From IMG/VR virus record IMGVR_UViG_3300044858_005324, positions 1 through 44,054 of that record: DNA of 44,054 bases; one strand, given 5' to 3'. A program made the position numbers and the translations under genes. Under the pieces are notes generated by a model. It was given only the letters and a program-made list of their open reading frames with translations, was not told where the DNA came from and searched no databases. Shown here one piece after another: positions 35,134-42,747 of this stretch. Within the stretch, counting starts at the first letter, position 1. Each line of letters begins with the position of its first letter. This DNA is from a virus.

Positions 35134-36768
35134 ATGCCTATTATCCAGCAGTTTACTGTCGGTGAAATTTATACGTGGTACGTCGCGGGTCTTGACTTGC
35201 TGCCGGACGGCGGAAATCCGATTTTATTGCCCGCGCCAGTCGGCGACGAACAATTTGCAACTTATATTGCCCGTGTAGGCGGCGAAAACATTCTGCACAA
35301 TGGCGACATACTGTTTGCTTTTTTGATCTTTAAACTGTCAAGTGCCGGCGGCGACGGCCGCACAGCTGTCCGCCTGCTCGATCGCGCAATGCGAAATCTA
35401 ACGCAGGTGCGTATCAAGTTACTACGCAAATTCCCGAATGGACCGATCTGCCCGCCAATCAACCATCCGCCATCGGGAACAAATGCGGTTATCGCAATAC
35501 AAGAAGACAGCGATTACATATTCAGCGCCAGCGACTTTGGTTTCACAGACCCAGATGACGCGCCGCCAAATACATTTTTTGCTATAAAAATCACAACGTT
35601 GCCTGCCGCAGGTACATTGCGTTTCAACAATGTCGCCGTTGTTGCCGGCGATTTTATTCCGGCAAACAGTATTTCTTCATTGGTATTCCGGCCGGCTTTA
35701 AACGCAAACGGCGTAAACTACGCAAGCTTCCTGTTCCAAGTGCAAGACGACGGTTTTCAGGGGCTAGACCCCGACGTCTTAGCCCGCGGCGGAAGTGACA
35801 TCGACGACACGCCAAACAGAATAACGTTTGACGTAACGCCAGTAAATGACGCGCCGACAGGAACAGATAAAACTATTACGCTGCTAGAAGACAGCAGCTA
35901 TACGTTTAAAATTAGCGATTTTGGGTTAACAGATGTAAACGACAATCCGCCAAACAACCTTTTGCTCGTAACAATTTTGACGACTGCTGGCAGCGGCGAA
36001 TTAAAACTCGACAACAGCGCTATTGTCGTTCCGCAAATAATTACGGCCAATGATATCGTAGCTAATAAATTTGTGTTCGTGCCGGCAGCAAACGCTTACG
36101 GATTGAATTACGCAAATTTTACGTTTCGAGTGCAAGACGACGGCGGTACGGAAAACGACGGCGTAAGTATTTCGCCTACCGTAAACACGCTGACGTTGGA
36201 TGTAGTCAGCGTAAACGACGCGCCGACCAGCGCGAATAGAACAATAACCGTGTCAAAAACCCGGGATTATGCTTTTACAGCCGCCGATTTCGAATTTGCA
36301 GACGGCAATGACAGTCCGCCAAACAATTTTATAGCCGTAAAAATTGTAACATTGCCCGCGACAGGATTGTTGACGCACAACAACGTACCCGTCGTAAGCA
36401 ATCAAACAATTTTAGCAGCGGAAATTGCATCGTTAAAGTACAACGCGCAATACGAAACAGAAAATTTTGCCGGGTTTACGTTCCAATTACCCAATAACGG
36501 CGCGCTAACAGATCCGCTCACAGTAACAATTACAGCGTTGCCAGCAACGGGGACACTTACACTGGACAACGTGCCCGTAGCCGTCGGCGATCTAATCCCA
36601 GCCGGCGATCTGGCGCGGTTGATTTATACGCCTCTCGAAACCATTATGAATTACTCGCATTTCACGTTCCGAGTGCAAGACGACGGCGGCACAGAGAGCA
36701 CCGGCGCAGACCTTTCTGCCACCGCGAACACGATCACGATTGACGTGGCGCCTGATTTATCCCCGTGA
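35134..36768 (+). CDS. protein with cadherin-like repeats and an N-terminal domain shared with gene 37571
   Basis: 544 residues from ATG 35134; an in-frame TGA shortly upstream excludes a longer start. Residues 1-100 resemble the whole product of the gene at 37571 (FATYIARVGGENIL, NGDILFAFLIF). The rest is a row of bacterial cadherin/Ig-like units with VNDAPTxxxxTITxxED at the start and FTFRVQDDGG at the end of each, as in large surface adhesins. There are two full units, then a third and a fourth that are fused, each lacking part. The GGAG ribosome site is 13 bases away, longer than usual. It is probably a virion surface protein; binding target unknown. Confidence 0.7.
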   Translation: MPIIQQFTVGEIYTWYVAGLDLLPDGGNPILLPAPVGDEQFATYIARVGGENILHNGDILFAFLIFKLSSAGGDGRTAVRLLDRAMRNLTQVRIKLLRKFPNGPICPPINHPPSGTNAVIAIQEDSDYIFSASDFGFTDPDDAPPNTFFAIKITTLPAAGTLRFNNVAVVAGDFIPANSISSLVFRPALNANGVNYASFLFQVQDDGFQGLDPDVLARGGSDIDDTPNRITFDVTPVNDAPTGTDKTITLLEDSSYTFKISDFGLTDVNDNPPNNLLLVTILTTAGSGELKLDNSAIVVPQIITANDIVANKFVFVPAANAYGLNYANFTFRVQDDGGTENDGVSISPTVNTLTLDVVSVNDAPTSANRTITVSKTRDYAFTAADFEFADGNDSPPNNFIAVKIVTLPATGLLTHNNVPVVSNQTILAAEIASLKYNAQYETENFAGFTFQLPNNGALTDPLTVTITALPATGTLTLDNVPVAVGDLIPAGDLARLIYTPLETIMNYSHFTFRVQDDGGTESTGADLSATANTITIDVAPDLSP

Positions 36769-36842
36769 TCTATGCGTGATCGGCCTACCGCGCCGCGCAA
36801 AAAACAACAGGCCAATAATGACCTCACCACCCCGGAGTAACA

Positions 36843-37574
36843 ATGGGCGCGTGTTTTCACACCGAAGTTTTTGACGGAAAGCTAACACCGAAAGAATTAG
36901 AGAAAGCATATAACGCGCGTGTCGAGTCACTGCGCGACGAATACGGCAGCAACGCCTACAACGGCACCTTCTCAACGCTGCACGGAATCACGGTCGGTAA
37001 CCGCGTGTTTGAGACACAACGCGAAGCAGACGACTATCTCGACGGTGTCTGCGAGAAATGGGGCAACGCGGTCGCGGTCAAGTACAAAGATCGCCGCGAA
37101 GAGAAGACGAAAGAGCCGACGTTTCAAGGCAAGCCGAGCAAAGAATACAACTGCGCTGTCATCATCACCGACGCGTCTGATTGTACGTACGGCCTGCGTT
37201 GCGCAATTAGCGTACTCGCTGCGCCAGACTACACGCGCCGAATGCTTATTGCCGACCAGCTCACGCCGGCACAACGCGCACGATTCGCCAAGGTCTACGA
37301 TACGTGGCGCGCAAAACACGATGCGGCGCGTACGGCAGAAAACACATTTCGCGATTCGCTGGCTGTGATTGGCGCCACAAAAGAGACAATAACAACCGAG
37401 ATGCTGAAGCCGCTAAAGGTTTTCGGCAACCAGCGGCACAAGCTGCGGGCTGCCGCTGACGTGGCCGCCCTGCGGCTGCGAACCGTGGACGCAAAGCTCG
37501 CAGAAAAGCTTTACGCCACAAAAATTGTTGACCACGGCGAACAATGGCTCGTGGGAGGAGTATGCGCTGAATGA
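36843..37574 (+). CDS. unknown protein
   Basis: 243 residues, with GGAG (36834-36837) ahead of ATG. The N-terminus MGACFHTEVFDGKLTPKELE is followed by an alpha/beta section (NAYNGTFSTLHGITVGNRVF) and a charged helical C-terminal half with several Arg/Lys/Ala stretches (AARTAENTFRDSLAVIGA). A possible cysteine in CTYGLRCAISVL lies mid-protein. No family recognised. Its stop overlaps the next start by four bases. Confidence 0.6.
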   Translation: MGACFHTEVFDGKLTPKELEKAYNARVESLRDEYGSNAYNGTFSTLHGITVGNRVFETQREADDYLDGVCEKWGNAVAVKYKDRREEKTKEPTFQGKPSKEYNCAVIITDASDCTYGLRCAISVLAAPDYTRRMLIADQLTPAQRARFAKVYDTWRAKHDAARTAENTFRDSLAVIGATKETITTEMLKPLKVFGNQRHKLRAAADVAALRLRTVDAKLAEKLYATKIVDHGEQWLVGGVCAE

Positions 37575-37858
37575 CCGTCACGCCTAAAGATATCTATGAC
37601 GCGTATCCCGGGTCGGACCTATTGGCACTGTTTCCGCCAGAAGAAAACGAAACGTTTGCCGCCTACAAAGAACGCATGGGTGGGCGCGAAGGCATTCTCG
37701 ATTGTGGTGACACGCTGTTCGCTTTTTTGTTATTTGAAGCGGCAGACGAGTCCGCCAATCCCGATGAAGTAATCCGCCGCTTTGACACGGCGATTTCCGA
37801 TATAGAACAAGTTGTTGAAGCACTAGCTAACAAATACGATAAGGAAGAAGACCAATGA
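37571..37858 (+). CDS. small protein, paralogue of the N-terminal domain of gene 35134
   Basis: 95 residues, starting in an ATGA overlap, with the purine-rich GGGAGGAG ten bases upstream. It aligns along its length with residues 1-100 of the cadherin-like protein: DIYDAYPGSDLLALF, FAAYKERMGGREGILDCGDT and LFAFLLFEAA match in order, followed by an Arg/Asp helix (RRFDTAISDIEQVVEAL). Acidic overall. No known family. It may be an assembly partner or a stand-alone copy of a small domain. Confidence 0.65.
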   Translation: MTVTPKDIYDAYPGSDLLALFPPEENETFAAYKERMGGREGILDCGDTLFAFLLFEAADESANPDEVIRRFDTAISDIEQVVEALANKYDKEEDQ

Positions 37859-38169
37859 GTAATTACGCAAACAAGATCGAACAAGCCGCTGTCACACTGG
37901 CCGACGCCGTCGTCCACGAAATGGAGCTGGAAGACAACCGGCACGTCGTCAAGCTGAACGCCATCGAGTACATCATGGGCAGCGGCGACAACAAGCTGAC
38001 CGGGAAGCCGCACAGCTTTTCCAGCGCCGAAGCGCTGGTCCACACCGACGATAGCTACGCCGCGCACCTCACCAAGTTGCGGCACGCCGCCCGCGACCGT
38101 ATTCTGGCCAAGGGTCGCTACGACGCTGCTGTCGCTGCCGCCCGTTTGCAGGAGAACATCAATGCTTGA
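37855..38169 (+). CDS. unknown small protein
   Basis: 104 residues, ATGA overlap with the preceding gene and AAGGAAG ahead. The product is helical at both ends (MSNYANKIEQAAVTLADAVV; AARDRILAKGRYDAAVAAAR) with a more polar middle (SGDNKLTGKPHSFSS). Third-position GC is higher than in its neighbours. I do not recognise a family. Confidence 0.6.
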   Translation: MSNYANKIEQAAVTLADAVVHEMELEDNRHVVKLNAIEYIMGSGDNKLTGKPHSFSSAEALVHTDDSYAAHLTKLRHAARDRILAKGRYDAAVAAARLQENINA

Positions 38170-38605
38170 CGACAATGACACGCACCACACGCATACAGGC
38201 GTAGAAGAAGTCCGAAATCTGGCACTGCACGGCTTTCACCGATTTCTTGAAAAAATGTGCGAGGAAAAACTGCCGCAAATGACCGAGCACATGAAAGAGT
38301 TTTTATCTACGCAAGAAACAATTAACATCATCAAAGAGCACTGTAATATTGTTACAGAGCATGAATTCGGAATCGGCGCCGACACCGAAACTGAGTACAA
38401 ACAGAAGATGCTGAAAATGATGCACGCGCTTGGCGAGCGCATTATGTCAAATGTACTGCACGCCGGCGTAAAGCGCGGTTTGCTTGACGCTGAATTCGAC
38501 ATCGATAAGGGCGCATTTGCGTTCTCGATCACAGAAAAGGGCAAAAATCTTGGAAAACTCCTCGACGAAATCGGCAGAGATGGTGGTACCGCTGGAGGCG
38601 ATTAA
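38162..38605 (+). CDS. unknown protein
   Basis: 147 residues, overlapping the preceding gene by eight bases. It has a His-rich start (MLDDNDTHHTHTGVEE) and is otherwise helical and acidic (FHRFLEKMCEEKLPQMTEHM; QKMLKMMHALGERIM). No domain recognised. Confidence 0.55.
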   Translation: MLDDNDTHHTHTGVEEVRNLALHGFHRFLEKMCEEKLPQMTEHMKEFLSTQETINIIKEHCNIVTEHEFGIGADTETEYKQKMLKMMHALGERIMSNVLHAGVKRGLLDAEFDIDKGAFAFSITEKGKNLGKLLDEIGRDGGTAGGD

Positions 38606-38906
38606 AGCGTGGATTAAAGAGTTTGAGCAAATCCAAAGCAAGTATCGTTCGTTCGGCGCAAATGACACAGAACCAGATGGCGTATTTCAAAGCTTGCTGG
38701 ATGCCGCCGTACACGGTAAAGGCCCAGCAATTCCGAGAACAGGCGCTGGCTGGGATCTATACACCAGTAGTATGGATTGCACAGAAGCTGCAAATGCCAT
38801 GCACGACGCTGCGTTAGTCGTGGTGCGGAATATCGAAGCCACGCCAATTCGCGACATTGCGATAGTAAAAGAATATCTGCGCAACTACTGCTGGCGGATC
38901 TACTAG
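38580..38906 (+). CDS. unknown protein
   Basis: 108 residues from ATG 38580. The frame is open back to 38484 but that section is Ser/Thr/Arg-rich and lies inside the preceding gene, so I choose 38580 with GGCAGAG as a weak ribosome site. The product (MVVPLEAIKAWIKEFEQIQS onward) is helical and has an ANAMHDAALVVVRNIE helix near residues 70-85. Its stop TAG (38904-38906) overlaps the stop of the minus-strand terminase by three of four bases in CTAG. Function unknown. Confidence 0.55.
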   Translation: MVVPLEAIKAWIKEFEQIQSKYRSFGANDTEPDGVFQSLLDAAVHGKGPAIPRTGAGWDLYTSSMDCTEAANAMHDAALVVVRNIEATPIRDIAIVKEYLRNYCWRIY

Positions 38907-40834
38907 TAGCCCATATACCGGCCGCTAATTGCGTCATCGGCCCAGTCGTCATCGTCGATGCGCTCCGCGGCAGCCTGTCGTGGCGTAATCCGCGCTACGC
39001 CGGCAATAGCGGCAAAGTTGGGCCACGCGTCATTGATGTGCCAGAGCGCAGCGCAGCCAAGATTCACGGCCTGTGCAAAGTCGTCGGTGAGAAGCGTGTT
39101 CCGGGTAATGGTATAAATATCACTACTGGTTCGGGAGTCCGCTTTGTTTTCGACAAGCGCCAAGAAGTCAGAGATTAAACCCGGCATATCCTGCGACGCC
39201 CAGTCGTACTGAAAAAACCGGACTTGTTTCAGTTTGATAGCTTGGCAGGTGTACAGCAGCGATCTAGTCTTGTCGATACTGTAATGGGCGCGGTGATTAA
39301 TCTCGGTCGGCGGTTTGTACACCAGCAGATCCTGCGCCGCCGACCGAACAAGCCGCATTGCCATGACGCGGTCAAGATTAAACCCGGCTTGAACCATTAC
39401 TGTCTCACGGACAGTGCCGGCGCCTGTGTAGTCATGCGTCACGAAGTCGCACTTGAAGAAGTTCGACCACTTCATGCACTCCACGGCTTCGGCCAAGTGA
39501 TCGCCGCCGATAAGTAGCCGCTTGGACCACAGCACGTCGATTGTGCCGTCTGGGCGGAAACCCATTGCGGTGAGCACAGTGAAGCTAATACCAGCTTCGC
39601 CGCCGCCGCCCCAGTCAATGGCTAGAATGCGGTGCTTGTAGTCTGCCAAGTTTTTGTAGCACTTGGGATCGGGTTCTTTCTTGTTTTCCCAGTCCAGCAC
39701 ACACGCAGCCTTCAAATCCGTTTCGCTGATGAGCTTCTGCCCGGTGTCAACGCTTTCGCCCATGACTTCGTTGTAGAACTGGGCTTGGGTCATGTTGCCA
39801 TACCCCTCCCGTTTTAATAACAAAGTCGACCACTTTTCCGGGTCGGCAAAGTGCAACGGCAGAATAATCTGCGGAACGTGGTAGCCAGCAAACTGCCAGC
39901 GGCGCTCGGGGTATCTATGCACCCATCGCCCGTGCCGCGGGTTGATCGGCTTGCGGCATTTCGCGCAGACAGTGCCCGGGTGCTTCTCGCTGATATGAAT
40001 GCTGTAGTCGCCGATCATGGCGTCAAGATCATGCTCAAGCGCTGGGATGTTCCAGTGCTTGCATGAATCACAAGGTATAAACCATTCGGCTTGCGATGAG
40101 CGCTTGTATAATCCGTAAATTAAGTTGTCGAGGGTCTTCGGCGTGCCCGTGTAATAACTAGTGCCCCAGCGACTATACGACATTGTTTCTTGAATGATAG
40201 GTACATGGTCTGGGTCCATGTCCTGAACCTCGTCGATGCACACGCGGTCAGCAGACACACCGCGGACTCTATCGGCATCGAGCAGCGCGAAACTGAACAA
40301 CATCATTGAGTTGTTCTTGAACGAACGCTGCAATACAGAATTCTCCGTACTTGTACCGCTCCACTGCGATTTAATCGGAGACAGGTCAATAAACGGACGT
40401 ACGTAGTTGTTACTAAACCTTCGCACCTGCTCAAACCGAGGAGTGATATACAATGTTTTGAAAAACGGCACAGAGTTGGCGAACACTACGCCATGCGCCG
40501 CGAGCGATGTCGATTTTGATACCTGACGCCCGGTGCACCACACTTGGTTTTTCGGTGTCAAGACGCGGAATAAAGGCGAAAAAGCGAAATGGTCCTTAAT
40601 AGTGTACGGGCGACCATTAAGATTCAGTACAAGCGGAAGTAATGGTTCAAGGGACGGGAACGCGTGCCGCCCCGCCAACTCCCGCATGACGGCTGCTTTA
40701 GCGTGTACAGACGCTTGATCAGTCGCGTCGATTGACAGAAGATCGTCGATAAGAGCTTGAATACCGGCTGTCGGTATATCAAGCGCCTGCTTTTTATCCA
40801 GCGAGGACTTACCTCGCACTATTTTTGGTGCCAT
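38903..40834 (-). CDS. terL: terminase large subunit (GpA-type)
   Basis: 643 residues from ATG 40834-40832; a GTG at 40852 in frame would add six residues and lacks a ribosome site. The protein packages DNA into the capsid. Near residues 100-110 the P-loop reads CTGRQVSKSTS, a Walker A variant with Ser for Gly before Lys. VCIDEVQDMD (about 198-207) is Walker B plus catalytic Glu, and YTGTPKT (about 230) is the coupling motif. A CDSC/CAKC zinc pair follows (about 265-310), then the nuclease Asp segment AIDWGGGGE (about 408). The length is typical of GpA-like terminases. It is alone on the minus strand and abuts the plus-strand gene at 40835 (CATATG). Assignment is firm. Confidence 0.9.
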   Translation of the reverse strand: MAPKIVRGKSSLDKKQALDIPTAGIQALIDDLLSIDATDQASVHAKAAVMRELAGRHAFPSLEPLLPLVLNLNGRPYTIKDHFAFSPLFRVLTPKNQVWCTGRQVSKSTSLAAHGVVFANSVPFFKTLYITPRFEQVRRFSNNYVRPFIDLSPIKSQWSGTSTENSVLQRSFKNNSMMLFSFALLDADRVRGVSADRVCIDEVQDMDPDHVPIIQETMSYSRWGTSYYTGTPKTLDNLIYGLYKRSSQAEWFIPCDSCKHWNIPALEHDLDAMIGDYSIHISEKHPGTVCAKCRKPINPRHGRWVHRYPERRWQFAGYHVPQIILPLHFADPEKWSTLLLKREGYGNMTQAQFYNEVMGESVDTGQKLISETDLKAACVLDWENKKEPDPKCYKNLADYKHRILAIDWGGGGEAGISFTVLTAMGFRPDGTIDVLWSKRLLIGGDHLAEAVECMKWSNFFKCDFVTHDYTGAGTVRETVMVQAGFNLDRVMAMRLVRSAAQDLLVYKPPTEINHRAHYSIDKTRSLLYTCQAIKLKQVRFFQYDWASQDMPGLISDFLALVENKADSRTSSDIYTITRNTLLTDDFAQAVNLGCAALWHINDAWPNFAAIAGVARITPRQAAAERIDDDDWADDAISGRYMGY

Positions 40835-41161
40835 ATGCGTAAATATAGACACGCGAGAAATCGCGTATATTCAGAAGCCAATGAGCCGGAACTGCAATGG
40901 GTGGAAGATAGCTGCGGCATTCTAGGCCAATTTGCGGTGCTGTACGTCCAAATGATTGTATGCGGCCTGTGTGAAATCGCCTACAGTCTTTGGCTTGCGT
41001 GTGTGGGGGTTGTCACTTTGTTCAACAAAACAAAACAACGGCCCAAAGAAATACCGCAACAGATTACGGTATTTGTGTTGCCCCCGCAGCCCCGCACCGC
41101 AATTCGCGCGAAGCAAAAGCGGCTGCCGTATATCACTGTGAAGGCGTTGCCGCCACAGTAA
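40835..41161 (+). CDS. small membrane protein
   Basis: 108 residues from ATG 40835, back to back with the terminase start. The frame extends to 40757 but only through terminase coding sequence. Basic N-terminus (MRKYRHARNRVYSE), one long hydrophobic stretch at about 29-63 (FAVLYVQMIVCGLCEIAYSL) that could cross the membrane once or form a hairpin, then a basic Pro-rich tail (QPRTAIRAKQKRLPY). It might take part in lysis or membrane attachment. No ribosome site better than GGTG. Confidence 0.55.
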   Translation: MRKYRHARNRVYSEANEPELQWVEDSCGILGQFAVLYVQMIVCGLCEIAYSLWLACVGVVTLFNKTKQRPKEIPQQITVFVLPPQPRTAIRAKQKRLPYITVKALPPQ

Positions 41162-41208
41162 CTACAACCCACGCAACTGCAACGGTATACTAGACGGTGA
41201 GCCGCTGC

Positions 41209-41225
41209 AGTTTAAGGAGCAAATT
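41209..41225 (+). promoter_or_regulatory. GGA-loop hairpin at gene 41226 start
   Basis: AGTTT (41209-41213) pairs with AAATT (41221-41225) with one G-T wobble, leaving the loop AAGGAGC, which is the Shine-Dalgarno sequence. GGA lies at loop positions 3-5 of a seven-base loop. Less ideal for CsrA than a hexaloop. The stem ends one base before ATG 41226. Confidence 0.3.
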
Positions 41226-41453
41226 ATGCCACAGATTGGCCGATCAGCAAAACTGTATCAAGAACGCCGACAACCAATTTTCCAGAGCACATTGCGTGGT
41301 CCGGGTCCCCGCGTTTATCTACCGGATAACGCAGTTAACCATTTAAACCTCGAACCGCCGTACGCCGACGCGCAAACTACACAACAAAGCTGCACACCGG
41401 CAGATACGGGTAGAACGCGCGTATGGCCATTTGGCGATCAGTACGCAGAATGA
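41226..41453 (+). CDS. unknown small protein
   Basis: 75 residues from ATG 41226, with AAGGAG at 41214-41219. Pro/Arg/Gln-rich and probably unstructured (STLRGPGPRVYLPDNAVNHL). No family recognised. The 64-base gap before it holds a TATACT at 41186-41191 but no good -35 element at the right distance, so I do not call a promoter. Confidence 0.5.
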   Translation: MPQIGRSAKLYQERRQPIFQSTLRGPGPRVYLPDNAVNHLNLEPPYADAQTTQQSCTPADTGRTRVWPFGDQYAE

Positions 41454-41459
41454 CATTTA

Positions 41460-41687
41460 ATGTCTCCCGAATTCAACGTAACGCATACTGTTTTCATGAG
41501 TATTGCCGCTGCGTTATTAGTTAGCGCTGCCGTTAATTATCGCGCTATGGGCATCAGCGGCTTTATTGTTGTCGGTTTTGTGATCTATTGTATGTCTGCT
41601 GCTATGTCCGGGTTTCGGCAAGGCGAACAAGAAGCCGCACAAAAACTCAAACAAGCCCGCAGAAGGAAAAGAAAAGAGCTGCCATGA
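41460..41687 (+). CDS. small two-span membrane protein, holin candidate
   Basis: 75 residues. Two hydrophobic segments (about 9-26, VFMSIAAALLVSAAV; about 31-51, GISGFIVVGFVIYCMSAAM) with a very short turn and a basic C-terminus (KLKQARRRKRKELP). Size and layout suit class II holins, which make membrane holes at lysis, but other phage membrane proteins look alike, and no endolysin was identified in this window. Stop and next start overlap (ATGA). Confidence 0.5.
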   Translation: MSPEFNVTHTVFMSIAAALLVSAAVNYRAMGISGFIVVGFVIYCMSAAMSGFRQGEQEAAQKLKQARRRKRKELP

Positions 41688-42028
41688 TTTCATACTTTGA
41701 CTTTTTTGCTGTTGTATTTGCAGCTGGCGCGGTCATCGAGGTGTGGCATAAGGGTTCAATTTTTGCGTTGATGCGCGCCTACACTCAAGCATTGCAGGAC
41801 GTCACGCCGCACAACACGCTTAAAGGCTACGTGCTCGAATGGATTGGATGTCCATTTTGCAAGTCATATCACATACCTATCTACCTGTTTTTGCTGCTCT
41901 TGGCAGGGAACTGGGTAGGCGGTATTCTGGGCGGCGCGATAAAACTCGTGATCTACGGTCTTGCGGCAACGCGGCTCGGCAATATCATTGACGGCCTGCT
42001 CCCAGAACGAATGCGATATACCCAATAA
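41684..42028 (+). CDS. membrane protein, DUF1360-like
   Basis: 114 residues from ATG 41684 (ATGA overlap); a longer frame from 41588 runs through the previous gene and is rejected. Hydrophobic segments at about 5-22, 62-78 and 80-96 suggest three membrane passes. The motif EWIGCPFCKSYHIPIYLFLL (Cys56, Cys59) resembles the conserved CPxC segment of the DUF1360 family of phage and bacterial membrane proteins with unknown function. It may act with the preceding small membrane protein. Confidence 0.5.
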   Translation: MISYFDFFAVVFAAGAVIEVWHKGSIFALMRAYTQALQDVTPHNTLKGYVLEWIGCPFCKSYHIPIYLFLLLLAGNWVGGILGGAIKLVIYGLAATRLGNIIDGLLPERMRYTQ

Positions 42029-42039
42029 CAAGGACAAGC

Positions 42040-42429
42040 ATGGACGCCCAAGCCCAGCCTCAGACCGAAATTCCCGTCAGCCGTTTGCCGTTCGACGCAG
42101 AATTCATCAAAAAAACTGAAGAGTTCTGCGTTGACGTCCTGCGCACAATTCCAGAACTCCACGGAATTGCTATTATTCCTGTGTGGGAAAACAAACCAGA
42201 AAAAATGCCGGCCGGTCTGCTGCAATTACGCAATACACAGCCGCCCTATTACGTCAGCCTCATCACTCTTTTGGGGCAGTTAGCCAATTTTAGCGGCGAA
42301 GTCCATAAAGATCTCGTCGGGCAGCTGAAATTCTTCCAGCATTACGCTGTTGAACTGCACACCAAGATTCAAGAACACACTGAAGAATTGAACAAAATTG
42401 CAACAACCCAAACCAATGACCCAGCCTAG
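42040..42429 (+). CDS. unknown protein
   Basis: 129 residues with AAGGA upstream (the leader ACAAGGA at 42028-42034 matches the core of the CsrA consensus but no stem forms). Mostly helical and soluble: SRLPFDAEFIKKTEEFCVDV, then PELHGIAIIPVWENKPE, and a C-terminal helix rich in His/Glu/Lys (AVELHTKIQEHTEELNKI). No family recognised. Confidence 0.55.
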   Translation: MDAQAQPQTEIPVSRLPFDAEFIKKTEEFCVDVLRTIPELHGIAIIPVWENKPEKMPAGLLQLRNTQPPYYVSLITLLGQLANFSGEVHKDLVGQLKFFQHYAVELHTKIQEHTEELNKIATTQTNDPA

Positions 42430-42745
42430 CCGGACAAAACCGCGGACAACAAATATCGACGTTGCCGCTGATGCCAGCGCCGCGCTAACGCACTTGTTAG
42501 ATAATCGTTTCGCCAATATGGATGCGGGCGAAGTGCGCGCAATATTAGAAGCCGCGTACCCAAATGCCCCGCAGACCAATGACCAAAATGTGTGGACCAG
42601 CGAACAACTGCTAGATATTTTTGAAATCTCGCATTTTGAGCCGCCGTATGTCCACGTTATACGAAAAGCAGACGCCGTACGCGGCACTGTGCTCTTCGTT
42701 GCTGCGCCGAGATTTTATTTTGCATTTCAACCCGTAAAGGATTGA
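42416..42745 (+). CDS. unknown protein
   Basis: 109 residues from ATG 42416, overlapping the preceding gene by 14 bases; the TTG at 42398 is a less likely start. The product begins MTQPSRTKPRTTNIDVAADA, has a helical middle (ALTHLLDNRFANMDAGEVRA) and an alpha/beta C-terminus (GTVLFVAAPRFYFAFQPV). Function unknown. Confidence 0.55.
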   Translation: MTQPSRTKPRTTNIDVAADASAALTHLLDNRFANMDAGEVRAILEAAYPNAPQTNDQNVWTSEQLLDIFEISHFEPPYVHVIRKADAVRGTVLFVAAPRFYFAFQPVKD

Positions 42746-42747
42746 TG

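Noticed and set aside
36772-36840. 22-residue ORF between genes 35134 and 36843
   Set aside because: Too short to judge; its end contains the ribosome site of the next gene and no ribosome site precedes it. A leader peptide cannot be excluded.
38777-40718. Plus-strand ORFs opposite the terminase gene
   Set aside because: The minus strand encodes an evident terminase with Walker motifs; the plus frames have no domain or ribosome sites.
41163-41191. Promoter with TATACT before gene 41226
   Set aside because: The -10 like element is good, but the region 17 bases upstream (TACAAC) does not resemble a -35 element.
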